Shown: positions 10,488 through 18,907, numbered from the stretch's first letter. The stretch: DNA of 64,000 nucleotides from Sporolactobacillus kofuensis (GCF_024125425.1 NZ_JAMXWN010000007.1:97498-161497); one strand, 5' to 3'. Made by a program: numbers and translations. Notes: generated by a model not told the origin, from the letters alone.

Positions 10488-11327
10488 ATGCCGGAATTAC
10501 CTGAAGTGGAAACAGTGAAACGGACATTAAATGACCTGGTGATTGGAAAGACCGTGAAAGATGTTGAAGTGCGCTGGCCCAATATCATTCGAAGACCTGC
10601 AGATATTCATCAATTTCAAAAACAATTAATTGGTGAAACGTTGGAGGACGTTCGGCGCAGAGGAAAGTTCCTGCTTTTTCAATTTCATGATTTTGTGCTC
10701 GTTTCACATCTGAGAATGGAAGGCCGTTACCGCTTGGATCCTGAGAATGAGCTGGTTGATAAATATACCCATATTATTTTTCATTTTACTGACAATACAG
10801 CACTCCGTTATCGCGATGTACGAAAGTTTGGGACCATGCATCTTTTTCGAAAAGGAGAGGAATGGAATCATCTCCCCTTATCAAAACTTGGCCCTGAGCC
10901 ACTTTCATCGGAGTTGACCACCCAACACCTTGTGGCTGCTTGTCAAAACACACGACGCACGATCAAACAAGTATTGCTCGATCAGACCGTTGTCGTTGGC
11001 CTTGGAAACATTTATGTCGATGAATCGCTCTTTAAAGCAGGCATTCATCCTTTAACCACGGCGTGTGATCTATCGACAAGCAAATTGGAAGATTTGAGGG
11101 AGGCTATTGTTGCTACGTTGCGTGCTGCAGTTTCGCTCGGTGGTAGCACGATTCGTACGTTTGTCAACAGTCAAGGACATATGGGGCTTTTTCAACAACA
11201 ATTGAATGTCTATGGGCGAAAGGGCGAACCATGCGAGCGTTGCGGTACCCCAATTGAGAAAATAAAAGCAAATGGGCGAGGGACACACTATTGCCCACAT
11301 TGCCAACCACGAGGGAAAGCTAAATGA
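10488..11327 (+). CDS. mutM: Formamidopyrimidine-DNA glycosylase (Fpg)
   Basis: Base-excision repair enzyme removing 8-oxoguanine and formamidopyrimidines. The 279-aa product begins MPELPEVETV, placing catalytic Pro2 and Glu3 at the N-terminus, with RRGKFLLF providing the conserved lysine. The H2TH region (LDQTVVVGLGNIYVDESLF) and a C-terminal zinc finger (CERC and CPHC) are intact. An AGGAGG site precedes the ATG. Its stop overlaps the coaE start in ATGATGA, so the two are translationally coupled downstream of polA. Confidence 0.97.
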   Translation: MPELPEVETVKRTLNDLVIGKTVKDVEVRWPNIIRRPADIHQFQKQLIGETLEDVRRRGKFLLFQFHDFVLVSHLRMEGRYRLDPENELVDKYTHIIFHFTDNTALRYRDVRKFGTMHLFRKGEEWNHLPLSKLGPEPLSSELTTQHLVAACQNTRRTIKQVLLDQTVVVGLGNIYVDESLFKAGIHPLTTACDLSTSKLEDLREAIVATLRAAVSLGGSTIRTFVNSQGHMGLFQQQLNVYGRKGEPCERCGTPIEKIKANGRGTHYCPHCQPRGKAK

Positions 11328-11920
11328 TGAAAATTGGTTTGACCGGGGGCATTGCAAGTGGAAAAAGTACCGTTTCAAAGTGGTTCATTAAGCAGGGGTA
11401 CCCTGTCATTGATGCAGATGTCATTTCCAGACAAGTGGTTGAACCTGGCGAGGCGGCATTGACAGAAATAGCGAAACAATTCGGTGGTCAGATGATTCTC
11501 CCATCGGGCAATCTGGATCGACGCAAGCTTGGAAAACTCGTTTTTCAAAATGCCGAGAAACGCAAACAATTGGATGACTTAATGCACCCTGTCATTCGTC
11601 AAAGAATGATGAAAGAATTGGACCAACTTGAGCGAGTAGGCATACAAACCGTGGTTCTTGACATTCCACTTCTTTTTGAAAACGGACTGGAGACTTTAGT
11701 GGATAAGATCATTGTTGTCACTGTTACAGAACAGAACCAAAGGACACGATTAATGGCTAGAAATCGATTCAGTTCGGATGAAGCTCGTGCACGGATTCAT
11801 GCACAATTACCGCTTACTGAAAAGGTACGAAAGGCAGATGCGGTCATTGACAATAATGGTTCTATTGAACAAACTGAGGCACAATTAGCCAAACTAATTA
11901 AGAAGTGGTCTCTAGTATAA
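11324..11920 (+). CDS. coaE: Dephospho-CoA kinase
   Basis: Catalyses the last step of coenzyme A synthesis, phosphorylating dephospho-CoA. The 198-aa product has a P-loop at the N-terminus (IGLTGGIASGKSTVSKWF), the DADVISRQVVEPG substrate segment, DIPLLFENGLE and the LMARNRFSSDEARARI lid. It overlaps mutM by four bases. The polA-mutM-coaE order is conserved in Bacillales. Confidence 0.96.
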   Translation: MMKIGLTGGIASGKSTVSKWFIKQGYPVIDADVISRQVVEPGEAALTEIAKQFGGQMILPSGNLDRRKLGKLVFQNAEKRKQLDDLMHPVIRQRMMKELDQLERVGIQTVVLDIPLLFENGLETLVDKIIVVTVTEQNQRTRLMARNRFSSDEARARIHAQLPLTEKVRKADAVIDNNGSIEQTEAQLAKLIKKWSLV

Positions 11921-11937
11921 AAGATCCATAACAACAT

Positions 11938-11971
11938 GTACCGGCTCGGCTTTTCAACCGGTGTCCGGTAC
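11938..11971. repeat. Inverted repeat between coaE and nrdR
   Basis: GTACCGG and CCGGTAC form perfect arms around a loop that itself holds AACCGGTG. It lies about 40 bp upstream of nrdR. It has no T-run. It might be a regulator site or an RNA hairpin; no function is assigned. Confidence 0.35.
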
Positions 11972-12012
11972 GTTACAATAAGTTTATCGAAACAGCGAAT
12001 GAGGTGAAAATA

Positions 12013-12492
12013 ATGCGCTGTCCAAGCTGTAAACAAATGGGGACGAAAGTACTGGACTCCCGTCCGGTTGACAATGGACGGGCGATCCGAAGACGCAGAG
12101 AATGCGAGTTGTGTCATCATCGGTTTACGACATTTGAGAAGGTCGAGCAAACGCCGCTTGTCGTCGTGAAAAAGGGTGACAACCGTGAAGCGTTTAGTCA
12201 TGAAAAAATATTGCGCGGGTTGATTAAAGCGTGTGAGAAACGTCCGGTACCGCTTGAACGGCTCGAACGGCTTGCAAATGATGTTGAAAAAACACTTCGT
12301 GATGAAGGACGCTCAGAAGTAAACAGTCATGAAATCGGAGAAATTGTGATGAATGAACTTGCGAAAGTGGATGAAGTGGCCTATGTCCGTTTCGCTTCTG
12401 TATATAGGCAATTTACAGACATTAATGTATTTGCCAAGAAGATTCAGGAATTGAAAGATCAGCTGGAAAAAGAAAAAAATAGCAAGAAGTGA
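12013..12492 (+). CDS. nrdR: Transcriptional repressor NrdR
   Basis: Nucleotide-sensing repressor of ribonucleotide reductase genes, 159 aa. The N-terminal zinc ribbon has MRCPSC and CELCHHRF, followed by an ATP-cone ([21 protein letters not shown]). The start is ATG 12013 because the family begins MRCPSC and GAGGTG lies 6 nt upstream. An in-frame GTG at 12004 would add three residues. It precedes dnaB-dnaI as in B. subtilis. Confidence 0.96.
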   Translation: MRCPSCKQMGTKVLDSRPVDNGRAIRRRRECELCHHRFTTFEKVEQTPLVVVKKGDNREAFSHEKILRGLIKACEKRPVPLERLERLANDVEKTLRDEGRSEVNSHEIGEIVMNELAKVDEVAYVRFASVYRQFTDINVFAKKIQELKDQLEKEKNSKK

Positions 12493-12528
12493 CCGATTGA
12501 GGGAAACCGGTTGAAATCGGATCACTGA

Positions 12529-12550
12529 ATTCTGCGCAGGTACGCAGAAT
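12529..12550 (+). promoter_or_regulatory. Hairpin abutting the dnaB ribosome binding site
   Basis: A perfect 8-bp stem (ATTCTGCG with CGCAGAAT) and a 6-nt loop CAGGTA end one base before GGAGGAAAGG, the dnaB ribosome binding site. It could affect dnaB translation or mRNA stability; that role is inferred. Confidence 0.5.
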
Positions 12551-12562
12551 GGAGGAAAGGGC

Positions 12563-13942
12563 ATGCTGCAATCATGGAAAGAAGTACTTCCGGGTGATCA
12601 TTACCGCGTGCAATCGGCAGGACTGCTCCATTCGACTGATCAACGTGTGATTACTTGTCTCTACCAGCCAATCATTGGTATTGAAGCGGTAAGTCTCTAC
12701 TTCACGTTCTGGCAAGAGACGGATGATTCAGAAGAATTTCTTACCCATCATCATCTTATGGGTGCGATGAATGTATCTCTGGACCGAATACTCACCGCTA
12801 GGAAGAAACTTGAAGCAATCGGATTATTGCAGACGTTGAAAAAGAAAGATGTGAATCCAAGTCAATTCTTATATCGTCTTGAACCGCCGCTGACACCAGA
12901 TCTTTTTTTCAAAGACGGATTTTTGAATTTGTTCCTCTACCGTCAGGTTGGCCCGAGAGAATATAAGAAATTGAGCCGGGAATTTGCATCTTCTTCTTTT
13001 GAACTCAATCAATATGAGGACATTTCTGTATCTTTTGATGACGTGTTTGAATCGATGCCTACTGAAGAATCTCCGGATGAGATGAGGGCTATACAAACCA
13101 AAGGTTCATGGCAAGCACGGGAAGAAGCACGGGCAATTCATTTTAACAATACCTTCGATTTCAAGAAAATGAATGCCTTTCTTTCAGATGCGATTCTTTC
13201 TGAAGATGCGCTTACCGACGAAGTGAAAACGTCGATTGAAAAACTGGCTTTTATCTATCAGGTTGATCCCTATGATATGAGTCGCGCCCTTCAATCCGCT
13301 GCCTTACATACCGGGACAGTGGATATTGAAGTGCTCCGAAAAGAGGTGCGGGATTTCTACCTGCTTGAACATGGGGCTGATGAACTTCCTGCCCTTTATG
13401 AACGCGCACAACCGGAGCAGGAACGAGAGATCACGAATGCCCCTCAAAATGAGGAAGAACAATTAATTGCCTGGTATGAACAGCATTCGCCTTATCAATT
13501 ATTACAGGCGCTCGGACAAGGAAGTAAACCGGCTGCACCGGATCTCCGACTCATCGAAAATTTGATGTTTGATACGAAACTTAATCCCGGTGTGATCAAT
13601 GTCCTTATCGATTATATTACCAAAGTTAATGATCATAATCTCAATAAATCATTTGTCGAGAAAGTGGCGGCACAATGGGCAAGAGCGAATGTGCGCACTG
13701 TACGGCAAGCGATGTCTTACGCGAGAGAAGAGCAGAGAAAACGTGCCCAGATAAAGACTGCACCTGCTTCAGGTTCGGTGAAAAAGAACTACAACAACCG
13801 CAAGCCAAATCGGAATGAGCATCATGAGGTTATTCCTGAATGGATGAAAAATCAAAAGAAGCAAAAGAATTCACCGGTTGCTAACGATGAAGAAGTGAAA
13901 CAGCGGGCTAAGTGGCTTGAGGATTATTTGAATAATATTTGA
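12563..13942 (+). CDS. dnaB: Replication initiation and membrane attachment protein DnaB (DnaD/DnaB family)
   Basis: Helps load the replicative helicase at oriC and in restart; this is the Bacillus DnaB, not the E. coli helicase. The 459-aa product has the N-terminal DnaB/DnaD winged-helix region (about 1-150), a central linker, and a C-terminal DnaD-type domain (about 320-400) ending in SKPAAPDLRLIENLMFDTKLNPGVINVLIDYI and the EKVAAQWARANVRTVRQAM helix. A basic tail follows. It forms an operon with dnaI, 19 bp downstream. Confidence 0.92.
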   Translation: MLQSWKEVLPGDHYRVQSAGLLHSTDQRVITCLYQPIIGIEAVSLYFTFWQETDDSEEFLTHHHLMGAMNVSLDRILTARKKLEAIGLLQTLKKKDVNPSQFLYRLEPPLTPDLFFKDGFLNLFLYRQVGPREYKKLSREFASSSFELNQYEDISVSFDDVFESMPTEESPDEMRAIQTKGSWQAREEARAIHFNNTFDFKKMNAFLSDAILSEDALTDEVKTSIEKLAFIYQVDPYDMSRALQSAALHTGTVDIEVLRKEVRDFYLLEHGADELPALYERAQPEQEREITNAPQNEEEQLIAWYEQHSPYQLLQALGQGSKPAAPDLRLIENLMFDTKLNPGVINVLIDYITKVNDHNLNKSFVEKVAAQWARANVRTVRQAMSYAREEQRKRAQIKTAPASGSVKKNYNNRKPNRNEHHEVIPEWMKNQKKQKNSPVANDEEVKQRAKWLEDYLNNI

Positions 13943-13961
13943 TAGGAAAGGAGGAGACTCT

Positions 13962-14894
13962 ATGGAACCAATTCAATCATTATTTAAGGGGATCACTGGT
14001 GGAAAATCAATTTCGGGAAATTGGCAGCAGATCGCTGAAAAGCTTAGAAACAATCCGGCTATTCATCAATTTGCTGAGCAGAATCCTAACATTGATTCAG
14101 CAGCCTGGTCCAGAAGTCTATCGCGATTGTTTCAGTTTGTTGAAGAACGAAAACATTGTTCAAATTGTCCTGGGCTTGAGAATTGTCCAAATATGATGAA
14201 GGGCTACAGACCTGAGCTGATTAATGATAAGGGTACACCTTCACTGTCTTTCTCACCATGTCCATTACTTAGAGAACGTGAATCGAAGCGCCAACAAAGT
14301 GAGCTGATCCGCAGTTACTATGTTCCTAAGGATATTCTTCAAGCGACATTCGAATCCATTGACAAAGTTGACGGAGGGCGTCAGCAAGCCATTCTAGCAG
14401 CAGGCGAGTTTGTGAAAGCTTATTTAGATAATCCAGAAGAAGCAAAAGGACTTTACTTATGCGGTGAATTTGGCGTTGGTAAGACTTATCTAATGGGCGC
14501 CATTATGAATCGACTGGCTGAACGCAGACATATTGCGTCACTCATTGTCTATGTCCCTGACTTTTTCAGAGAAATTAAAGGGGCTATTCAAGATAATACG
14601 GTTGATAATAAATTGGATGTATTGAAAAAGACACCGCTGCTCATTCTTGATGATATCGGAGCAGAAACGATTACGCCATGGGTTCGTGATGAAGTACTTG
14701 GCAGTATACTCCAGTATCGGATGATGGACCATCTCCCAACGCTCTATACCTCAAACTTTAATTATGATGAACTTGAGGATCATTTCTCCTATTCACAGAA
14801 AAGCGGCGTTGAGAACGTCAAGGCCAAACGATTAATGGAACGCATCCGCCATTTTACAAATCTCGTTACTATGAAAGGCGCCAATCGTCGATAA
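13962..14894 (+). CDS. dnaI: Primosomal protein DnaI (helicase loader)
   Basis: AAA+ ATPase that loads the DnaC replicative helicase together with DnaB and DnaD. The 310-aa product has an N-terminal cysteine cluster (CSNCPGLENCPN and SPCPLL) likely binding zinc, then the ATPase domain with Walker A GEFGVGKTYLMG, Walker B LLILDDIGAE, sensor YTSNFNYDEL and a C-terminal MERIRHFTNLVTM arginine region. AGGAGG precedes the ATG. Confidence 0.95.
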   Translation: MEPIQSLFKGITGGKSISGNWQQIAEKLRNNPAIHQFAEQNPNIDSAAWSRSLSRLFQFVEERKHCSNCPGLENCPNMMKGYRPELINDKGTPSLSFSPCPLLRERESKRQQSELIRSYYVPKDILQATFESIDKVDGGRQQAILAAGEFVKAYLDNPEEAKGLYLCGEFGVGKTYLMGAIMNRLAERRHIASLIVYVPDFFREIKGAIQDNTVDNKLDVLKKTPLLILDDIGAETITPWVRDEVLGSILQYRMMDHLPTLYTSNFNYDELEDHFSYSQKSGVENVKAKRLMERIRHFTNLVTMKGANRR

Positions 14895-14932
14895 TACGTC
14901 ATGAGGCTCTAAAATAATTTAAACTGTAAAGC

Positions 14933-15820
14933 ATGAATATGGAATTCCTCCCATATAGTCTTTATATAAGTTGGGACGGGGAGGATGAACCATTGGACAT
15001 TGTTTTTGATACCCAGCAAGAGGCTGCTGATTTCTACCGAAGAATGCCTTCTTCCTTCAGACAAGTTACCGGTGTCATGCTGATAAACAGCCGACTTGCT
15101 GTTTTTCCGCAGAAAACGGCAGACTATAGAGAATTTGCACAATTGATTACCCGATATATTATTGAGAAATATGAAAAAAAATGGATTATGTTTATTATTG
15201 AAAAGTATTATTATTTTACAGATGCTGAAGAGAAAGTAACAATCTTAAATATCGTAGCTGCAATTTTTTCTGGAGAAAAAGATGATTTGCCCCATACCGG
15301 CACACTCCAAGATCGTCATGAAACAATCATGGCGTCTCTGGAGGGTGTATTGAAAGAGCATAACACCTTCTCTTTTCAGTCCATTATTCGTTTTCGTTTA
15401 ACGGCTTATCGAGAAGTTCTGCGTCAGTATGTGGAGATTGCCATTGATGAATATAAGCTGGAACAAGAATATCAGGTGTTTGTAGACAAGCTGAGACGAA
15501 TTGTTCATGCATACAAGCCGCTTTGTGAAAAAATTGAAGTCTATGATGAACATCCGTTTAAGCTCTTCGATGAACATCATCGTTTGATTCGTAATGTGCA
15601 GTCGGTGCGTTCCTTTTATCCGCTGTTAAAACAATGGGGTATCGAAGCCGAACCGTCTATTATTTTGTCATTGATTGCACTCGCTCCGAAACAAGTGATT
15701 GTCTATACGGATCGGCCGGAGCATGGCATGATGAAGACACTACATCGCGTATTCGAGGAGCGTGTCTGTTTCGCACGGCGCACGTTACATCTTGGCAATG
15801 GTAGTGATTACTCCGGCTGA
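14933..15820 (+). CDS. ytxC: YtxC-like sporulation-family protein
   Basis: A 295-aa protein with no signal peptide or transmembrane segment. It has the family pattern of a short N-terminal domain, then an alpha-helical body (FRLTAYREVLRQYVEIAIDEYKLEQEYQVFVDKLR) and a C-terminal domain with APKQVIVYTDRP. Position just after dnaI matches B. subtilis ytxC, a conserved gene of unknown biochemical function. The start at 14933 lacks a strong ribosome binding site. In relatives thrS follows; it is absent here. Confidence 0.8.
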   Translation: MNMEFLPYSLYISWDGEDEPLDIVFDTQQEAADFYRRMPSSFRQVTGVMLINSRLAVFPQKTADYREFAQLITRYIIEKYEKKWIMFIIEKYYYFTDAEEKVTILNIVAAIFSGEKDDLPHTGTLQDRHETIMASLEGVLKEHNTFSFQSIIRFRLTAYREVLRQYVEIAIDEYKLEQEYQVFVDKLRRIVHAYKPLCEKIEVYDEHPFKLFDEHHRLIRNVQSVRSFYPLLKQWGIEAEPSIILSLIALAPKQVIVYTDRPEHGMMKTLHRVFEERVCFARRTLHLGNGSDYSG

Positions 15821-15864
15821 ATCATGATTGCGGATGGAAAAATGCCTATTTTGTTTATTTAGGG

Positions 15865-15893
15865 TTTACTTTGAATAATTTACCAACTATAAT
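15865..15893 (+). promoter_or_regulatory. Sigma-A-like promoter of the leader-ORF transcript
   Basis: TTTACT at 15865 and a perfect TATAAT at 15888 are separated by 17 bp. Transcription would start near 15900, just upstream of a strong Shine-Dalgarno sequence. Confidence 0.65.
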
Positions 15894-15928
15894 ATGAATG
15901 TAAATCACTGAAAGGAGGTCATCAGAAC

Positions 15929-16015
15929 ATGATGACATTAGGATTGAAAGCCAACGTCTTATCAATTGCATATTGTGTCCGGATGACCTCAACGGGCGAT
16001 TCATTAGTATACTGA
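15929..16015 (+). CDS. 28-codon leader-type ORF with self-occludable ribosome binding site
   Basis: This short ORF starts at ATG 15929 (a second ATG is at 15932) after a near-perfect AAAGGAGGT site. The predicted product begins MMTLGLKANVLS and ends GDSLVY. GAGGTCATC (15915-15923), which includes the ribosome binding site, is exactly complementary to GATGACCTC (15982-15990) inside the ORF. Its GTCATC part can alternatively pair with GATGAC (15931-15936) over the start codon. A promoter lies just upstream and two terminators follow. I do not recognise the peptide. A regulatory leader is the likeliest reading, but a functional small protein is possible. Confidence 0.5.
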   Translation: MMTLGLKANVLSIAYCVRMTSTGDSLVY

Positions 16016-16054
16016 TTCCATTGATTCTTGAATTGGGATGAACGAAGAATAAAT

Positions 16055-16085
16055 CCGCAGGTCTCCACTGACTGCGGTCTTTTTG
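16055..16085 (+). terminator. First terminator after the leader ORF
   Basis: CCGCAG pairs with CTGCGG across an 11-nt loop, followed by TCTTTTTG. It ends the predicted transcript of about 185 nt. Confidence 0.75.
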
Positions 16086-16096
16086 TGCTCTTTTTT

Positions 16097-16132
16097 AGAC
16101 CGTAGCGACGTGTTGTCGTGCGGTCTTTTTTT
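16097..16132 (+). terminator. Second, tandem terminator
   Basis: GACCGTAGCGAC pairs with GTCGTGCGGTC (one bulge, one G-U), followed by seven Ts. Its sequence echoes the first terminator (GCGGTCTTTTT in both), suggesting local duplication. Confidence 0.75.
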
Positions 16133-16221
16133 GAAGAAAAATACAGCGAAGATATAAACGATCAACCATTTACCAGTTGGTGCGTGAGCTCAATTTTTCA
16201 AATGACCAAAGGTATGAAGTG

Positions 16222-16250
16222 TTGCGATTTTCGTTGCACTTTTATATACA
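16222..16250 (+). promoter_or_regulatory. Promoter of the yrzI-like operon
   Basis: TTGCGA at 16222 and TATACA at 16245 are 17 bp apart, a good sigma-A match. The start site would be near 16257. Confidence 0.65.
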
Positions 16251-16403
16251 CAACTATTCGTGGAATATTTTCACGCGAACAGGAAACAAGAATATGAAAA
16301 GAAAGGGTGGAAGATCATGCAGGACGCTTCGGTGACTTTTAACATGCCTATTGACCAGGCAGGATTTCTAAAAAAGAAAATTCCAAAGGAGAAAGGGGGG
16401 GAT

Positions 16404-16559
16404 ATGATGTTCACATTTCATGTATTTGCCTTGACCTTTACTTTATCAATTAATCATTCACAATCTGCGCAGCAACAGTATGAGGATCGCAAACGAATTG
16501 ATGCATTGAGAAATAAGATCATTGACAAGCGATTTGAACATAGACGCTACATTCGGTAA
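16404..16559 (+). CDS. YrzI-family small protein
   Basis: A 51-aa product starting MMFTFHVFALTFTLSINH, with a hydrophobic N-terminus then a charged helix ending KRFEHRRYIR. This layout matches the short YrzI family of Bacillales, whose function is unknown. The start follows a very purine-rich AAAGGAGAAAGGGGGGG. The frame stays open upstream to ATG 16317 and ATG 16260, so a longer 99-aa product cannot be excluded. Another short ORF with a strong ribosome binding site follows at 16597, as in the B. subtilis yrzI operon. Confidence 0.6.
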   Translation: MMFTFHVFALTFTLSINHSQSAQQQYEDRKRIDALRNKIIDKRFEHRRYIR

Positions 16560-16596
16560 TTATTATCAGGTGAATAAAACGAAGGAGGAGAGCTGG

Positions 16597-16662
16597 ATGA
16601 ATAGAACTAAACGAATGAGAAGAGCTGCCGCACGCTTAGAAAAGGGTACACAATTTTTATGA
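16597..16662 (+). CDS. 21-aa basic peptide ORF downstream of yrzI-like gene
   Basis: AAGGAGGAGAG precedes ATG 16597 at good spacing. The product starts MNRTKRMRRAAARLEKG and ends in TQFL; it is strongly basic. In B. subtilis, the yrzI operon carries tiny ORFs including S1025, in which the ribosome-dependent RNase Rae1 cuts between Glu and Lys codons. This ORF also has a Glu-Lys-Gly stretch near its end. The equivalence is inferred from position and this motif. Confidence 0.5.
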   Translation: MNRTKRMRRAAARLEKGTQFL

Positions 16663-16734
16663 CTGAGTACGTCACTTTGATTGCTAGCTCCAATATGTTA
16701 CGATTAAAGAAGATGGAGCAGGGAGTGAAGAAAG

Positions 16735-17313
16735 ATGAAAAGATTTCTTGTGCTATTGGCTGAGGGATTCGAGGAAACAGAAGCAGTGACGGTGATTGAC
16801 GTACTTCGCCGAGGAGGCGTTGACGTTGTTCTGTGTTCATTGGCTGATCTATTAGTCGAAGGATCAAGGCATATCTTTGTGAAAGCAGATAGAAGCATAG
16901 ACAGTGAAGGCTTACAAGACTTTGACGGCATCTATCTTCCTGGAGGAGCTAAGGGAGCAGCTCATTTGAGAGACGATGCTCGTGCTCAGAAGCTAATTCG
17001 CTCTTACAAGGAAAGTGGGAAGCTGGTCACCGCAATTTGCGCAGCACCGATTGCACTTGAACGCGCCGGCGTTCTAAAAGGCGAAACAGCAACCAGCAAT
17101 CCGGATTTCCGTGATCATATTAAAGAAGCGACATATAGTGAAGATCCGGTCGTTGTTTCTGGAAAAGTGATCACATCTAGAGCAGCGGGTACAGCGCTTC
17201 CGATCGGACTGGAAATTCTTCGTCAACTCGGCCTGGAAAACGAAGCGAAGCAGGTCAGCCATGATATGTTGTTTGATTTTCTGCTTGATAATCGAGAGAA
17301 AATTAACGCATAA
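16735..17313 (+). CDS. DJ-1/PfpI family protein
   Basis: A 192-aa single-domain class-I glutamine amidotransferase-like protein. Family hallmarks are FLVLLAEGFEETEAV with the conserved Glu16, the GGVDVVLCSL strand, YLPGGAKGAAHLRDD, and the nucleophile elbow AICAAPIAL with Cys102. Relatives act as deglycases, chaperones or redox-stress proteins; substrate is not predictable. AAAG-type ribosome binding sites precede the ATG. In relatives thrS would be near here, upstream of infC. Confidence 0.9.
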   Translation: MKRFLVLLAEGFEETEAVTVIDVLRRGGVDVVLCSLADLLVEGSRHIFVKADRSIDSEGLQDFDGIYLPGGAKGAAHLRDDARAQKLIRSYKESGKLVTAICAAPIALERAGVLKGETATSNPDFRDHIKEATYSEDPVVVSGKVITSRAAGTALPIGLEILRQLGLENEAKQVSHDMLFDFLLDNREKINA

Positions 17314-17327
17314 ACTGGATTCAGTAC

Positions 17328-17356
17328 TTGCATTCCATTTCTTAACATGCTATAGT
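17328..17356 (+). promoter_or_regulatory. Promoter of the infC-rpmI-rplT operon
   Basis: TTGCAT at 17328 and TATAGT at 17351 are 17 bp apart. The transcript would start near 17363 and run through the L20 leader. Confidence 0.7.
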
Positions 17357-17362
17357 AATTAA

Positions 17363-17484
17363 GGAATTGACAACGAATTAAGTAGAGGCGCCCGGCTTCT
17401 CACCTGTTCGACGCAGAAATGCTGTTGCCAGGTATGGATGATGAATTGATAATTTATGCGGGCGCATTTGCGCCCGCATTTTTG
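17363..17484 (+). promoter_or_regulatory. Ribosomal protein L20 leader with intrinsic terminator
   Basis: In Bacillales, the infC-rpmI-rplT leader binds L20, which favours a terminator. Here the terminator is a 10-bp perfect stem ATGCGGGCGC/GCGCCCGCAT (17456-17479) with a 4-nt loop and five Ts, about 50 bp before infC. The upstream part (17363-17450) holds the expected alternative pairing region, but I did not resolve the full fold. Confidence 0.75.
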
Positions 17485-17535
17485 CTTGCTCAATTAGCCA
17501 ACGATTTGCTCAAATTTATTTGGAGGTGGCTCAAT

Positions 17536-18051
17536 ATTAGCAAAGATATGATTGTTAACGAAGGGATTCGTGCTCAGCAAGTTCGTTTGATTGGTCAAAA
17601 TGGGGAACAGATTGGCATTAAGTCAAAGGCGGAAGCCCTGACTATGGCACATAATGCAAACTTGGATTTGGTTATGGTTGCGCCTGGTGCTAAACCGCCT
17701 GTTTGCCGGATTATGGACTACGGCAAATTCCGTTTTGAACAACAGAAGAAAGAACGCGAAGCACGAAAGAACCAGAAAGTCATCAATCTTAAAGAAATTC
17801 GACTGAGTCCGAGTATTGAAGAGCATGATTTCAATACGAAAATGCGCAATGCCAAGAAATTTCTTGAAAAAGGTGACAAGGTCAAGGCTTCTGTTCGATT
17901 CAGAGGGCGTGCCATTACGCACTCTAATCTCGGAAAGCAAGTACTTGAGAAACTCGCTGAAGAATGCGCAGATGTCAGTGTTGTTGAGGCGAAGCCGAAA
18001 ATGGAAGGACGTAGCATGTTTCTTGTGCTCGCTCCGAAAGCCGAAAAGTAA
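17536..18051 (+). CDS. infC: Translation initiation factor IF-3 (ATT start)
   Basis: Binds the 30S subunit and checks start-codon pairing. The true start is ATT at 17536 ([22 protein letters not shown]), 6 nt after GGAGGTGG; IF-3 genes classically use ATT for autoregulation. The longer frame from ATG 17419 runs through the leader terminator and is not coding. The 171-aa product has the N-terminal domain, the basic linker and a C-terminal domain ending in [13 protein letters not shown]. Confidence 0.95.
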   Translation: MSKDMIVNEGIRAQQVRLIGQNGEQIGIKSKAEALTMAHNANLDLVMVAPGAKPPVCRIMDYGKFRFEQQKKEREARKNQKVINLKEIRLSPSIEEHDFNTKMRNAKKFLEKGDKVKASVRFRGRAITHSNLGKQVLEKLAEECADVSVVEAKPKMEGRSMFLVLAPKAEK

Positions 18052-18129
18052 GACAGCGATTATAGGAGCGGTTTTTATCAGCAATTTCGGCTGCTTTTAG
18101 ATACCGACTCCACCAGGAGGAATCTTTTT

Positions 18130-18324
18130 ATGCCAAAAATGAAAACACACAAAGGTGCCGCAAAACGTTTCAAAAAAACGGGTACCGGTAAGTTCAAACG
18201 TGAACACGCATTCACGAGCCACATGTTCAGCCACAAGTCGAATAAGCAAAAGCGTAATCTGGATAAGAGCGCAATTACAACTTCAACTCTAGCTAACAAG
18301 CTCAAGAAACTGATTAATAACTGA
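18130..18324 (+). CDS. rpmI: Ribosomal protein bL35
   Basis: 64-aa 50S subunit protein, very basic, with the family start [20 protein letters not shown] and a downstream [21 protein letters not shown] precedes the ATG. It lies between infC and rplT, the usual order. Confidence 0.97.
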   Translation: MPKMKTHKGAAKRFKKTGTGKFKREHAFTSHMFSHKSNKQKRNLDKSAITTSTLANKLKKLINN

Positions 18325-18415
18325 TCTCAACGACAAAATTAGATTTATTTTTCAATGTCGATTCGAAGCCATGTACACGACTGTTTCGAACGACTCATTC
18401 TAGGAGGTTTTTACA

Positions 18416-18772
18416 ATGGCAAGAGTTAAAGGCGGATATGTGACTCGTCGCAGACGCAAAAGAGTATTAAAATTAGCAAAAGGTTATTTTGGTGCAAAAC
18501 ACAAACTGTTTAAGGTCGCTCAGCAACAGGTCTTCAAATCCCTGACTTATGCTTACCGTGACCGTCGCCAAACAAAACGTAACTTCCGCAGACTGTGGAT
18601 TGCGCGTATCAATGCAGCCGCTCGTCTCAATGGCTTATCATACAGCAAATTGATTAACGGCTTGAAAGTAGCTGGCATTGAAGTGAACCGTAAGATGCTC
18701 GCTGACCTCGCCGTTAACGACGCAGCAGCGTTCACAACACTCGCTGAAAAAGCAAAAGCAGCTGCTAAATAA
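18416..18772 (+). CDS. rplT: Ribosomal protein bL20
   Basis: 118-aa 50S assembly protein and the likely autorepressor of this operon via the leader. It shows [29 protein letters not shown] and [30 protein letters not shown] site precedes the ATG. A terminator follows. Confidence 0.97.
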   Translation: MARVKGGYVTRRRRKRVLKLAKGYFGAKHKLFKVAQQQVFKSLTYAYRDRRQTKRNFRRLWIARINAAARLNGLSYSKLINGLKVAGIEVNRKMLADLAVNDAAAFTTLAEKAKAAAK

Positions 18773-18784
18773 GTACGGCTGTTC

Positions 18785-18824
18785 AACCCCCCTCCGTTAT
18801 TTTAACGTGTGGGGGTTTTGTTTT
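18785..18824 (+). terminator. Terminator of infC-rpmI-rplT
   Basis: AACCCCCCTCCGTTA and AACGTGTGGGGGTT form an imperfect GC-rich stem followed by a T-rich TTTTGTTTT. Confidence 0.8.
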
Positions 18825-18907
18825 AACTAAAGAAAGTATAAAATTTTGGACTTAGATACTCGGATGAACGACATTTATTTCGTCAAAATTTAGGCTCAAA
18901 CATGAAA

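Noticed and set aside
11797..12201. 134-codon minus-strand frame across coaE and nrdR
   Set aside because: It is antisense to two clear genes and their spacer, with no protein-family signal.
15820..16260. T-box remnant of a lost thrS
   Set aside because: No GGGTGGTACCGCG-type motif is present; the terminators and leader ORF have a different layout.
17419..17535. ATG-initiated upstream extension of infC
   Set aside because: It runs through the L20 leader terminator; the ATT at 17536 with GGAGGTGG is the family start.
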